The notes beneath the pieces are model-generated. The model worked only from the letters and a program-made list of their open reading frames with translations. It ran no database searches and had not been told where the DNA came from. Shown piece by piece: positions 21,082 through 32,700 of a stretch of 64,000 bases of DNA. A program made the position numbers and the translations under genes. This stretch comes from Trebouxia sp. TZW2008 (taxonomy: Eukaryota; Chlorophyta; Trebouxiophyceae; Trebouxiales; Trebouxiaceae): contig BDIU01000009.1 of the NCBI GenBank assembly GCA_002118135.1, positions 124,001 to 188,000 on the forward strand, read 5' to 3'. Within the stretch, counting starts at the first letter, position 1, and each line of letters starts with the position of its first letter.

Positions 21082-21629
21082 TTACATAATATCGTCCAGG
21101 GCACAGCAGCAGCATATGTCCTCCAGAGCACAGCAGAAGCAGATTCCAGCAAGGCTGCAGCATCCAAGGAGCAGCTTCAGCACACGTGTCTGGTTTGACA
21201 GCGGACCAAAAATCTTGTGTACAGCACCAGAACAGCAAGGAAAAGAATCTGTAAACAACAGGCTGGCTACAACAGTGTATAAAGTATGGATGCATGCGCT
21301 CACATACGTGTTGCACACGAGCTCACCATGCCAAGCAACCATTGCTCCCGCCCTGCTGTCTAGGTGGCGGTCCCTGCTGGTACACCTGCTGCTGAGGGTA
21401 CATCTGCTGCTGAGGGTATCCCTGCTGCTGAAACTGCTGTGGCGGGTAGCCTTGCTGCGGATACTGCTGCTGGAAGCCCTGTGGAGGATAGCCTTGCTGG
21501 GGATAGCCTGCGTACGCACAGAGCAAAATCAGGCACAGTCGAACGATGCCAACAACCACCAAACGGTGGTCAGCTGTGCGTCACGCGATACAGCAGCTGC
21601 AGCTCACCTTGAGGAGGGTAGTTGCTCAT
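21082..21629 (-). CDS. CYSTM-family Cys-rich tail-anchored peptide (91 aa)
   Basis: Three phase-checked exons on the minus strand: 21608-21629 (22 nt, MSNYPPQ), 21327-21507 (181 nt) and 21082-21154 (73 nt), joined by GTGAGC donors and CAG acceptors, total 92 codons with TAA. The N-terminal two-thirds is a Gln/Tyr/Pro repeat ([15 protein letters not shown] type). The C-terminus is Cys-rich and hydrophobic: [15 protein letters not shown], then [10 protein letters not shown]. That order of a QGYPP-rich head and a Cys-rich membrane tail defines plant CYSTM/rhodopsin-like-tail peptides, which sit in membranes and are linked to stress responses. No exon copies were seen in this short gene. Confidence 0.87.
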
Positions 21630-22251
21630 CTTGCAGAGTTTTATTGACCTGCAGCGGTGTTGTGCAATGAGCAGCCGTAGCGATGACAGCTTTGCAAGTG
21701 CAGGCTTCGGTACGCCTTTTCAAAATCGTTCTGCGTCGCTGGCTAGTATCACTGCTTTTAGATTTCGAGAAGCTAAGAGCAGCTAGCTATTTACCCCTCG
21801 ACGCTGATTTTGCACAGGCCAACACACGCACAGCCTGCACCGCAACGACTGCAATGCAGTCAAGCCTCATGCAAAAGAATCTATGATCATTGCAAAGTTC
21901 GCATGGCCGCGATCAGTTGTATTTATTTTTAATTGTATCATTAATCTGACACCATTAATATTGGCTTGATTGCATGAGGAGTTGCTGTTCAGTGATTCTC
22001 GACAGTTCATGAGACAGAGGAGCAGCTTCTGCTGTCGGGAATGTGTTGTATGTTCCAATGTCATCTGCAGCATGGACACAGCAGAGTCTGCAAAGCGTCT
22101 AGCACCGCTATCAAAGGTTTGCATAAAGCAGGGAGACACAAATCTTTTTTGTGTGTTTTGTGTTGAACACTGCTTCTGCAGAGCAGCTAGACAGTGCTCA
22201 AACCTTATCAATGTCATGGTCTTTTTGATCCTATGTTGGTCCCAATGAGAC

Positions 22252-22295
22252 ATCACCCTAGAGACGTAAGCCTCTGTGCATAGAGGCAGCCCAGG
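22252..22295. repeat. short dispersed foldback element, copy 1
   Basis: GCCTCTGTGCATAGAGGCAGCCC has a 5-bp stem (GCCTC/GAGGC). It matches GCCTCTGTCTATAGAGGCAGCCC at 41290-41312. Confidence 0.5.
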
Positions 22296-23574
22296 AGCTG
22301 CCATGATGCTGCTGTAATGTTGCATTTGCTATGATGCTGCATTTTTGCTGCCAGCTCTACCTGCAAATAACACCAAGCACCGAACTCTATTGCCAAGGGA
22401 ACTTTGTCGGTAAGGGTCAAGGAGACCGCAGCTGTCTTGCAATGATTATCAGCAGCTTGTGCAAAGTTGGCATTACAAACGGCACTGGTCAATGCTCCAG
22501 CACTTTTGATAGCATAATAGCAGAATGCGCATGACAGGAAATGACTGTCCACCAGCAACACAGTTTGGCTGATTACTCACATGCTCAACGATGCCTTCGC
22601 AAGTCCCTAGCTCGGATCTGGTTTGAAACAATGCTGAGCCCCCAGGACTAATTAAGGGTAGCAGCATGCCCTGTACACTGATCTGAGCCAAGGACTCAAG
22701 GAGGCCTCAAAAGTTCCTGTACAAACCATCATATACATAGCACTTTCCAATAACGACGTTTAACATATGGAGCAATCAGTTCCAAATTGTCAATTATCAC
22801 AGCGAGGGAAACATGCGCAACGTCAAATTTTGACCAGCCATACACAAGACAGTTGCAACAGTGCACATGAGTTGGATGGCTATGCAAAGGTACATGCAGC
22901 AAGGCTTTACCTAAGACATGATGCTGTTGCGCCAACTCAGACAGCATAGGGCAGTCACAGCTCAGCAACGGGCCAACCCTCTCATAGATTCAGTGGCAGA
23001 ACCCCACGCGGCACAACCCTATCAAAGCGCTGGAGAAATCTCAGGCATTTTTGGGCGATCAAGACTCAATCAGGGGTGGGGTTTTGCTCAGCAATATTCT
23101 ATGGATGCAACCTGTTGGCCAGCTCTCCTGCAGACTGCAGAATAGCAAGGGGCGCTGTTATTGCTGCATACAGTGTTTGGAAGTCAGCAGGTAAGCCACG
23201 CAGGCGCTGAGAGGTCCTGGTACGTGCACAGGCAGCAACAGAAAGCTGTCCTGAAGTAGGCGACGTGGGTAGGACATGCAGTCATACAGCGCGTGTAAAA
23301 CCTGGCAGACGAGAGCAACTCACACAATTCAATAAACTGACTGTGCAGTTTGCCACAACTGAGCGCATCTCGGGTGGGGTGAAATGGCTATGCACAGGGG
23401 GTTTTCATGAAATACAGCTAGCAAAAGCATACCTGAAGGCGCTGCAACCAATGTGTGGTGTTATGGACTTTGCCTACTGCAAGTGAGGGTGCAGCTGATA
23501 CGCTGTGTAGGTGGAGAAGTCAAAGAAGTCTAGACTACGCTCCTGCCTGCATGCCAGAACACAACTTTTGTCAT

Positions 23575-23660
23575 GTCAATATTGTATGACATGGCAAGAC
23601 AGGACTGATGCCATGCGCCTAGCACATGTGCTGCAAGGAGTAAAGATTGTGATTATGATT
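23575..23660 (+). mobile_element. dispersed repeat family 2 (SINE-like 3' end), copy 1
   Basis: GGCAAGACAGGACTGATGCC, then GCACATGTGCTGCAAGGAGTAAA, then an ATT/GAT-rich tail. It matches 48768-48830, where a microsatellite also follows immediately. A conserved 3' end next to simple sequence is typical of short non-LTR elements. Confidence 0.5.
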
Positions 23661-23859
23661 GCTTGTTCACCATCTGAGTCATGATGCGCTGCTGCTGCCA
23701 CCAGCGGATCTGAATTTGGATTTGGGGAAGGTAATGGCTGATGCTCATACCTGGCTAGGATTTAAGGAAATGCCCAGCATGCCTTGCCAGATTTCATTTT
23801 TGTGACACATGCAACACAAATGATGCATGCTTGCACGAATGCCTGACTGAGTGTGAGAG

Positions 23860-23940
23860 TGGATGGTTGGGTGCATGCATGGGTGAGTGAGTGGATGGGT
23901 GAGTGAATGAGCGAGCGAGAGACAGTAAGCAAGCAAGCAG
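23860..23940. repeat. degenerate GAGT/GAAT tetranucleotide tract
   Basis: An imperfect run of GGTGAGTGAGTGGATGGGTGAG, GAATGAGCGAGCGAGAG and AAGCAAGCAAGCAGG. Reading frames through it on the minus strand give low-complexity Ser/His/Pro peptides that are not credible genes. Confidence 0.85.
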
Positions 23941-24060
23941 GCATATGATTGAGCGCTTGAGCGCATTTGCCCTTGCATAGATGACTGATAGAGTTTGTAG
24001 ATCTTGACCGCATGCATACACAATGCAATCCAGCACTGATGAAGAATTGCTGACTGTCTC

Positions 24061-26253
24061 TCACTTGATGGCTTGTAGGAACAGTTTGGTGTCAGGGGCA
24101 GCCTTCTGGCAGCATTCCAGCTTGCGCATCTCAGCTAGCCACTGCTCAATCTTGCCATCACATGCTTGACTGGGATTATAAGGGGTGAACTCTGGCATGG
24201 CAATTGCAAAGCGCTCCATGAATGGCATGTAAATCAAGTCAGACTGTACACAAAAGGAAAAGTCAGCACAAGATTTAAGTTATAAAGTACAGCTGTCCTC
24301 AGGACAACTTTTCTATGCTACAAAGTCAAACTACACAGAATGGTGGTCTTTCACTAGCTGTAAACGGACAATGATGTTGTGGACTGCAACACAGTTTGAA
24401 AGTATGGCAGGACCTTCATTTAAGCTGCAACCACTGTGTTGACATTGTTTGATGTAGGTGTTGATTGTCCTGCAAGGTTCAGCTATTGCAAAAATTGTGC
24501 ACAGAATTCGACAGGAATGTTTGGGGACAGTTTATTGCTTCTGTTTGCACCTACCTGCGTCATGAAAAGTAACTGAAGCGCATATCGATGATGCAGATGA
24601 ACAGTCATCAACAGTGGTGCACCAGAACAGCGTAGTGCACAGAAACGCGCAAGAATAGGGTGGAGATGTCCCACTTAGGAATACAGCAGTGAATCACATG
24701 TGGCAATCTCACTGCACATGTGGGCGTCCAGGTCTGCAATCAAAAATCAAGCGTGGTGCAAAGGCATCTCACTGCAGAACGGCTTTGCACAGAGTGTGTT
24801 TGGAAGCCGTCGACTGCTCCTGAATGCAGCCAGCACAATCATCAAACCTCACTAGTAAAGGTGTCAATGATGATGATCATGATGCGGGACTGACCACTGA
24901 GACTTCAGCACCCATCAAAAAGGGTCCTCCACTTTGGTCAATAGCCTTCTGAAACTTGAGCAGGGTCTTCTCAAATGTCTTCCATTGCCCTTGTGACTGG
25001 CCAGTGCCGACGCCCCAAGACCTGCAAGTGTTAGCAAACACAGTACGTCAATAAACATTTCAACAAAAGCCTTCAGCCTGCTCAAGCTCCAGCAGCATCT
25101 TTTCATATGGTTTCCATTGTTTCTGAGACTGGCCAGTGGCAATGTCCAAAGAGCTGCAAATACAAGCAAACCTGGTGCACCAGCATGCATTGCAAGGAAT
25201 GCCTTCAGCTCTCTGAAACTTGAGCATAGCCTTCTCTGGTTGAAGTGGCTCAGCATGTAAACAGACAAGGCTGCTTAACTACAGTTGCTTGGTGACTATA
25301 CAAACCTAGCAAGGCCTTTGAGCCCAATTGGTATGCGTTCTTATGCATATATGTATGTGTCATAGGCAACGCATATGCAGCAGCTATGCTGCATTACATG
25401 TCATTCTCCACAATTGTTGTTTGTTCATACCTGCCAGTGGAGCCTGCCAGCAAGTCCAAACCAGCACTGGAAAATGCTCCACAGTCTTGTATCACTCGAT
25501 CCGCCTGCTGTCTGTCCTTTTGGTCCTTGTATCTCAGTTCTGGATACTTGGCATCATTGAAGTGTGTGCAAATCCACCTGCGTTCCAGGACAAGCCTCAT
25601 CACAGCTTGATTGCAGAGCGGCTGGCACCACAAGCATGCGAGCAGAAGCGCTTGGGTATTGCTAAACTGGAGCTGAGCCTTACTTGCATATGCCAATGCT
25701 GTCAGTCTGGGCTTCCCCCTGGTGATCAAGAGTGGGGACTGTACTTGGCAAGCCTTCATCCTTGCACAGCTTCGTGAACCACTTTGGCTTTTGAGACAAA
25801 TCAATCTGGATTGCTTGGTGATCTACGCCCTGCAGGAGATCAAGCGAGATTAGAGGGTTCTATTTGCATGCAAAACCGCGACGAGCAGGCTGAGAGACCC
25901 AGCGAAACAAACTGAGGGTTCACCTTGCACAGCAGTGTCAAAAGAGCGCGCTGTGCGTACGGGCACAACACGTGAGTATACAGCAGCGGCTTCTGACTGG
26001 AGTCAGGTCGCTGCTGTATGTCTACACCTTCGAGTATGTGTTCGCCTGTCTGGGTGCCGGCAGCTGCTGCTGACATTGTTTCTGTCGACACGATCTCGAT
26101 CAAGCGGCGTGTCCGCTGGTACCTCCTCTTAGGCAGGCGACGAGGCGCACCAAGTCGAGTGGCAGGGCAAGGAGGTGGATTGGACAAATATCTGCCAGAG
26201 GCGGCAGAGCAGGAAGCACGAGGAGGTGTCGCTGCAAGGCCCTGGGCCATCAT
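24061..26253 (-). CDS. lambda/omega-like glutathione S-transferase with transit peptide (310 aa)
   Basis: Five phase-checked minus-strand exons: 25924-26253, 25684-25829, 25431-25577, 24895-25021 and 24061-24243 (330, 146, 147, 127, 183 nt; 311 codons with TGA). The thioredoxin-fold active site is CPYAQR in exon 1, a Cys-type centre as in lambda and omega GSTs, which favour thiol transfer and dehydroascorbate- or quercetin-type reductions over conjugation. Exon 2 has DLSQKPKWF and VPTLDHQG (the cis-Pro region). Exons 4-5 give the all-helical domain with FLMGAEVSVSDLIYMPFMERF split over two exons. About 90 residues rich in Ala, Pro, Ser and Arg precede the active-site strand, suggesting organelle import. 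It is divergent from the DnaJ gene across about 470 bp. Confidence 0.88.
25050..25235 (-). pseudogene. dead copies of GST exon 4
   Basis: A near-full copy at 25050-25155 (GACTGGCCAGTGGCAATGTCC against GACTGGCCAGTGCCGACGCC in the working exon) and a partial one at about 25195-25230 (CCTTCAGCTCTCTGAAACTTGAG). Both lie upstream of the working exon in transcription order. The larger copy is out of phase or interrupted by stops and lacks the GPFLMG codons. Confidence 0.85.
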
Positions 26254-26719
26254 ACAAGCAAATTTGCCGTCGCAACAGCACACGCAGATCGGCTATGACA
26301 TGGGTTTAGGATGTCGATCTCGTTTGAATGCTTCACGGACTCCGAAAGACTTTCGAGCGAAAGCGCATGCCGCCAAAGCTGGGGCTGATGCAAACAGCCC
26401 TTCGTACAAGGGCGTCTGTAAAAAGCCCTCACCACGCATCACGGAGGCACCGAACCGAACTTAGGTGTTCAATAGAAGCTCTCTTGGAAGCCACGGTGCG
26501 CACATCGCTCAATCGGACTCAAGCTTCGCAATTTGCACCAGCAGATCACCAGTCAACATTCGAATTATCTGCCGCATTGCGCGAACTGCAGCAAGTCTAC
26601 TTTGACATCGACCCTGTTGTCAAGTTGACTATTTGCAGTGCCTACTGTGGCAAGGAAAAGAAAGTTGCGTTGCAGTATACGGACGTCATGCATCAGATCA
26701 GATAGGACAGCAGCTCTTC
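26254..26719. promoter_or_regulatory. divergent promoter region between GST and DnaJ genes
   Basis: Both proposed start codons point away from this 466-bp interval. It is richer in CpG than the surrounding introns, for example around 26325-26380. No TATA or named box was identified, so its promoter role is inferred from gene orientation. Confidence 0.55.
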
Positions 26720-29700
26720 ATGGCAAGCCTGTCGCAGCAGAGTCCGTCAGCTCCAACTGACCCCGAAGAGTATCAACAGCACATCGATAACATATTCTCC
26801 TTGAAACGGCCGCGGGACATCAAAGCTGGTCTCGCTAGCGGTGGCAAATCTGCTCTCAAGGGCATCGCAGCAGGCACCGTAGGCCTGCTTGCAGCGCCAG
26901 TCGTTGGTGCATACACTGATGGCTTGAAGGGCTTTGGTCAAGGGGTCTGTGCAGGTAGCAACCCCACAGCTACATTGCAGCTCATGTCACATGGACTGGC
27001 ACTGTGCCCAACATCAGCTCTTTATCCACCACTGTCCGTTATCTGCTCCACACCTAATGCAAGCAGCAGCATTGTGTCCACCTCCCTCCAGTACACTTGT
27101 TGGATCAGAAGACCAGCACAACACTCCTAATATCAGTGAACAGGCACTCTCGGTGTCATTTGATTGGGCGCAACATAATATGCAGGCGTTGCCGGCGCTG
27201 TTCTTCTTCCAGTTGCTGGCTTGGGAATTGGAGTGACTCAAGTGGTGAGGGGCGCTGTGAACACCCCAGAGGCCATCAGGGAAGTCAACAAGGGCCGCCT
27301 TTGGGACCAGGTCAGTGTGTGTTCACCTCATCAAGTTCTATGTTGCACATGCTGCAAGACCCAGCTGGCTCTTCTGCCTCAATCAGTTGATAGTCACAAA
27401 TGATGCACCCCTAAGTCTCATCGCAAAAACCTTTTGCACTTTCGCAGCAGCCCTGCATTGTATGGCAGGCCCCTTTAGTGCTTCCTTGACATTGACAGCA
27501 CATGGACATGTCACTCAAGTGCTAGCTATAGGCAGCAGCACTGCATGCTTCTTAGAGCGCTTTGCAAAAGGGTACTGCAGACGCTGTAAATGATGCCTGA
27601 AGCAATGAGTGCATGCCAATGGCATCACAGAGTATGGATAGGCCAACTGGCCCTAGCCACAGTCATGGATTCAACAGCCAAGCACCCTACCAGAGAACGT
27701 CGGAAGCAGGACACTTCAGATGGTTTCACGCATTACCTGAGATGCTTTGTGTGCGTGCCAATAGGACCACAGAGAATGAATAGACCAACCGACTCTAGCC
27801 ATGGTCATGGACACCAGCGCCAATGATCCAATCAGAGAGCGGTGGGAGCAGGAACGGCAGGCTGCCAGGGCATGTGGAGACACCGTGGACTGTTATGGGC
27901 TGTTCCACACTGTAGACACTGAGTGAAATAGCATGTGTGCATGCCAACAGGATCACAGAGAATGTAAAGATCGACGGACGCTAGCCATGGTCACGGACAC
28001 CAGCGCCAATGATTCAATTAGAGAGGGGTGAGAGCAGGAACAGCGAGATGCTGTGACTCCAAGTTAGAGTCTATCATACCAAGTTGAAGTAGACCTGATT
28101 GACATCAGCTGAAGTGCTTGAAAGCACAGAGTGTAGCTGAGACATTGTGTGTATGTCAACAGGATCACAGAGAATGGATAGACCGACCGACGCTAGCCAT
28201 GGTCATGGACACCAGCGCCAATGACCCAATCAGAGAACGGTGGGAGCAGGAACGGCGGGATGCCGGTGCATTTGGAGATGTCGTGGACTATTATGGGTTG
28301 TTGGGGGTGCCCAAAACCGCCCCCACAGAGCAGATCAAGAAGCAGTATTACATCCTTGCTAGGAAGCTGCATCCAGACAAGAATCCTGATGACCCCCTTG
28401 CTAAGGACAGGTTTCAAAAGCTTGGCGAAGCATATCAGGCAAGTCATCACAACAACAGCTGCAACAACATCTTGGACGGTTCGTGTCACAGGAGCAGTAA
28501 CAGGTTCTCCTGTCTCAGGTGCCTTGTTTCACACTGATAAGGGTTGTCAATCTAACATCCTTGCTCAAAAAATGTATCCAGACAAGAATCCTGATGGACC
28601 CCATGCTAAGGACAGGTTTCAAAAGCTTGGCGAAGCGTATCAGGCAAGTCATGCTGACAGCAGGGACAGCAACTGTGACAATCACAGTCTCAGGATGCAT
28701 TCCAGGGACAGTTGCAGAGCTAGTAACATTTAAGATCATGCTCTGCTTCTAGCTGCCACTTCTGAGCAATGCAGCCTCATATCCGCTTTTTGAATGTTGC
28801 TGTCTTTGAGCAATGTAGAAGCCCATGTCCATCTTCAGATTGCTGTAGCTTCTGAGCAATGCAGAAGTTGGTGCCCATATGTATCTATTGCCGACTGCTG
28901 CAGCTTTTTAGCAAATCAGCTTTTTGCTGCAGATTCTGAGCAATGCGGATCTGCAAGCCAAATACAATCAGCACGGCATGGAAGGTCTAGACGTCAACTA
29001 CATGGACAGCACAGAGTTTTTCAGCATGCTGTTTGGCATTGACCGCTTTGAGCACCTGCTGGGTACACTCAGCTCCAGTTTCTGGGAAAAACAGATTCTG
29101 ACACCAATTTCTGCACCTCTGCAGATTCTTAGCAATGCTGATGTGCAAGCCAAGTACAATCAGCACGGCGTAGAAGGTCTGGACGTCAACTTCATGGACA
29201 GCGCAGAGTTTTCCAGCATGCTGTTTGGCAGCAACTGCTGGGTGAACTCAGCTGCAGTTTTTGAGGAACACAACTGTTGACACCAGTTCCTGCACCATTG
29301 CAGGTTCTCAGCAACGCTGATTTGCGAGCCAAGTACGATCAGCACGGTGTAGAGGGCCTAGACGTCAACTTCATGGACAGCGCAGAGTTAATCAACATGT
29401 TATTTGGCAGTGACCGCTTTGAACACTTGCTGGGTGAGCTCAGCTGCGTTTTCTCAGCAACACAGTTTTTGACACCAACTTTTGCGAAATTGCAGGTTCT
29501 GAGCAATGCTGACTTGCAAGCGAAGTACGATCAGCACGGCGTAGAAGGCTTAGACGTCAACTTCATGGACAGCGCAGGGTTCTTCAGCATGCTGTTTGGC
29601 AGTGACCGCTTTCAGCAATTGCTGAATGATCTCAGCTGCAGTTCCTCAGGAGCACAGACCGTGACACCAGTGTCTGCACCATTGCAGGTTCTCAGCAACG

Positions 29701-32700
29701 CTGATTTGCGAGCCAAGTACGATCAGCACGATGTAGAGGGCCTAGACGTCAACTTCATGGACAGCGCAGAGTTAATCAACATGTTGTTTGGCAGTGACAG
29801 CTTTGAACACTTGTTGGGTGAGCTCAGCTGCTTTTTTTCAGCAAAACAGATTTTGACACCAACTTTTGCGAAATTGCAGGTTCTGAGCAATGCTGACTTG
29901 CAAGCGAAGTACGATCAGCACGGCGTAGAAGGCTTAGACGTCAACTTCATGGACAGCGCAGAGTTCTTCAGCATGTTGTTTGGCAGTGACCGCTTTCAGC
30001 AATTGCTGAATGATCTCAGCTGCAGTTCCTCAGGAGCACAGACCGTGACACCAGTGTCTGCACCATTGCAGGTTCTCAGCAATGCTGATTTGCGAGCCAA
30101 GTACGACCAGCACGGTGTAGAGGGCTTGGATGTCAACTTCATGGACAGCGCAGAGTTCTTCAGCATGCTGTTTGGCAGTGACCGCTTTGAACACTTGTTG
30201 GGTGAGCTCAGCTGCGTTTTATCAGCAACACAGATTTTGACACCAACTTTTGCGAAATTGCAGGTTCTGAGCAATGCAATCTGACTTGCAAGCGAAGTAT
30301 GATCAGCACGGCGTAGAAGGCTTAGACGTCAACTTCATGGTTAGCGCAGAGTTCTTCAGCATGCTGTTTGGCAGTGACCGCTTTCAGCAATTGCTGAATG
30401 ATCTCAGCTGCAGTTCCTCAGGAGCACAGACCGTGACACCAGTGTCTGCACCATTGCAGGTTCTCAGCAATGCTGATTTGCGAGCCAAGTACGACCAGCA
30501 CGGTGTAGAGGGCTTGGATGTCAACTTCATGGACAGCGCAGAGTTCTTCAGCATGCTGTTTGGCAGTGACCGCTTTGAGCACCTGCTGGGGGAACTCAGC
30601 TTAGCTCAGATGGCTCGGAGTGGTGAGCCTTTGACTAGTGGCAAGCAGGAGCAGATGCAACTGCTCAGAGAGGAACGATTGGCGGCTAACTTGAAGGCTC
30701 TGCTGCGGAGATGGGTGGAAGGAGACCAGACTGGCTTCAGGGTGAGTACATTTTTGTTTTAAGGCAATCCACTATCCATCTTTGGGTGAGGGCATGCATA
30801 AAGCTTTCTGGTTTCAGAGCAGGTATCCTGGTTTGTGAGTCAGGGGAAGCACCATTGTTTTCCTGCGTTCAGGTGAGCAATGCTTGACATTGCGGTTTTG
30901 ACGTTCAGAATTAAAACTGTGGCCTAGCTTTTGTTGATCCTGCCATCATCAATCCTTGGCGTATCAGAGATGACTGTGCATGGTCTCAGCTTCTCAACAA
31001 GCATAGCTGTCCTATATTGACCTCTTTCTCCAGGAATTTATACCATTACAGGCTCAGCTGCTCAAATTTGGGCTTGACTGGCAACTTGATTCAAGAAAAA
31101 TGGACAGTCAAGGCCATTGCTTCATGTCTCCAACTGCTGCTGGAAACTTGGCTTGCAACGAGTCTTGCTGGCTTTGGGGAACGTCATTTGGCCTGACATA
31201 CCATTCTGCTAGCTGACCCAAACTGACTGAACGGTACAGGGAAGCATGGCACAAGAGGGCACTGAGCTGGCAAAGGCGTCCTTTGGGCCTACCAGTCTGC
31301 TAGGCATTGGCAACGCATATGCCAGCAATGCCAATCTGTGCACACTTCCGTCCTGAAGCGTTCAAGGCTTCATGCTGTGACACAGGAAAGCTTGACATAT
31401 CTTTTGTTGAGATCCTGGTCTCCTGGTGCAGGAAAGCATGGCACAGGAGGGTGCTGAGCTAGCAAAGGCGTCCTTTGGGACCACCATTCTGCTGGCTATT
31501 GGTAAGGCATATGAGAGCCAGGCCAACATCTACTTGGGAGGGTTCATTCAGGGCGGTCTGGCTAGCATACGGCAGGAAGGACAGAGCATAAAAGCTAAGG
31601 TGGGCTGTCCTGCCATCTGGGTTGTCCACCCATCAGGACTATGGCAGGATTTGTGACTTTCACAATGTCATCTGTGCTTGCTGCGATGAGTTGTAGACAT
31701 GACGCAATTTTACACAAGGCATTGCCACAATTCTAGCACATCGCTTAGCAAAGTCACTGATCTGCCAAAGGGGCTGACGAGAGAGCAGCAGGAGCTGCAG
31801 AGCAATGTGAATGCCATGGCAAAGTCCATCACATTGCTTGTGATCACATTTGCCATGAAGCTAATGCAGAGGAAAAAGATGGAAAGAAGACTCCATTGTG
31901 TTGATTGTCATTGGAGAAAGCCTTTGTGCCCAGCAGCACTTGGAGACATGCCAAGCTGTTCTGCTGTTGCAGATGCGGTTAGGCATGATTGAGTTGAGGT
32001 CTTCCAGGCTCAGCAGAAGCTGTCCATTCTGGCACCAAGACCTTTGCAGCAGGTCTCATGCATGTCTATCTGTTTTTACTTATTTTAGGCATCTGCGTTT
32101 AGGCATGATGGGTCTGAAGATGTTCAGACGCAGCAGAAGCTGCATCAGATGGACAAAAACACTTGGGCCTGCTGCAAGACTGCTGTACCTAGGCTGTAGA
32201 TGTTCACAGAGGCTCCTGTCAACCTTCCTATCAGCATACACCTGTCTGCTTCTCAGGGACTGTCTGCTGCTGCTGCAGGTGCGGTTAGGCATGATGGGTC
32301 TGAAGATGTTCCAGGCTCAGCAGATGGACAACGACTAATTCACTGCTGATGCAACCTGCTGCAAGCAGCATCAGAGCTCTGATGTATGTACAATCAGACA
32401 TCTGATGCACAGCTATTTGCTTGTGTAGGTGCGATTAGGCATGATGGGTCTGAAGATGTTTCAGGCGCAGCAGAAGCTGGATCAGATGGACAAGGACCAC
32501 AAGCAGCGCACTGAAGCTCAGGCGCGCTTGAATCAGCAGCCTGGCAGCAGCCCTCAGAGCATACCTGCAGGAATGCCCTTCAACCAAGAGCCTGGTATGT
32601 TGCATTGAATGCTGCTGATCTTTGCATTTGTCTTGCTCAGCACGAATTGGAACAATGTAACTTTGGGTTTGGCATTTGTTGAGACATAACAAGCAGCACA

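Larger units (their letters stand above)
21630..24060. other. 2.4-kb spacer without supported genes
   Basis: Contains the CYSTM upstream region and the GST 3' flank. Short reading frames in both orientations lack domains, splice logic or paralogues. Two small dispersed elements (22252-22295 and 23575-23660) and a degenerate tetranucleotide tract (23860-23940) are listed separately. Confidence 0.45.

Noticed and set aside
21364..21670. Plus-strand Ala/Leu-rich ORFs opposite the CYSTM gene
   Set aside because: The minus strand gives a three-exon gene with correct phases and family signature; the plus-strand frames are its complement.
23745..24064. Overlapping minus-strand ORFs before the GST stop
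   Set aside because: Low-complexity products of a GAGT-type repeat, outside the phase-checked GST exons.
29277..30284. A 335-codon open frame as an independent repeat protein gene
   Set aside because: It is tandem copies of one DnaJ-X exon edge plus intron sequence, has no own start, and ends at a frameshift inside copy 8. The working chaperone uses the last copy.
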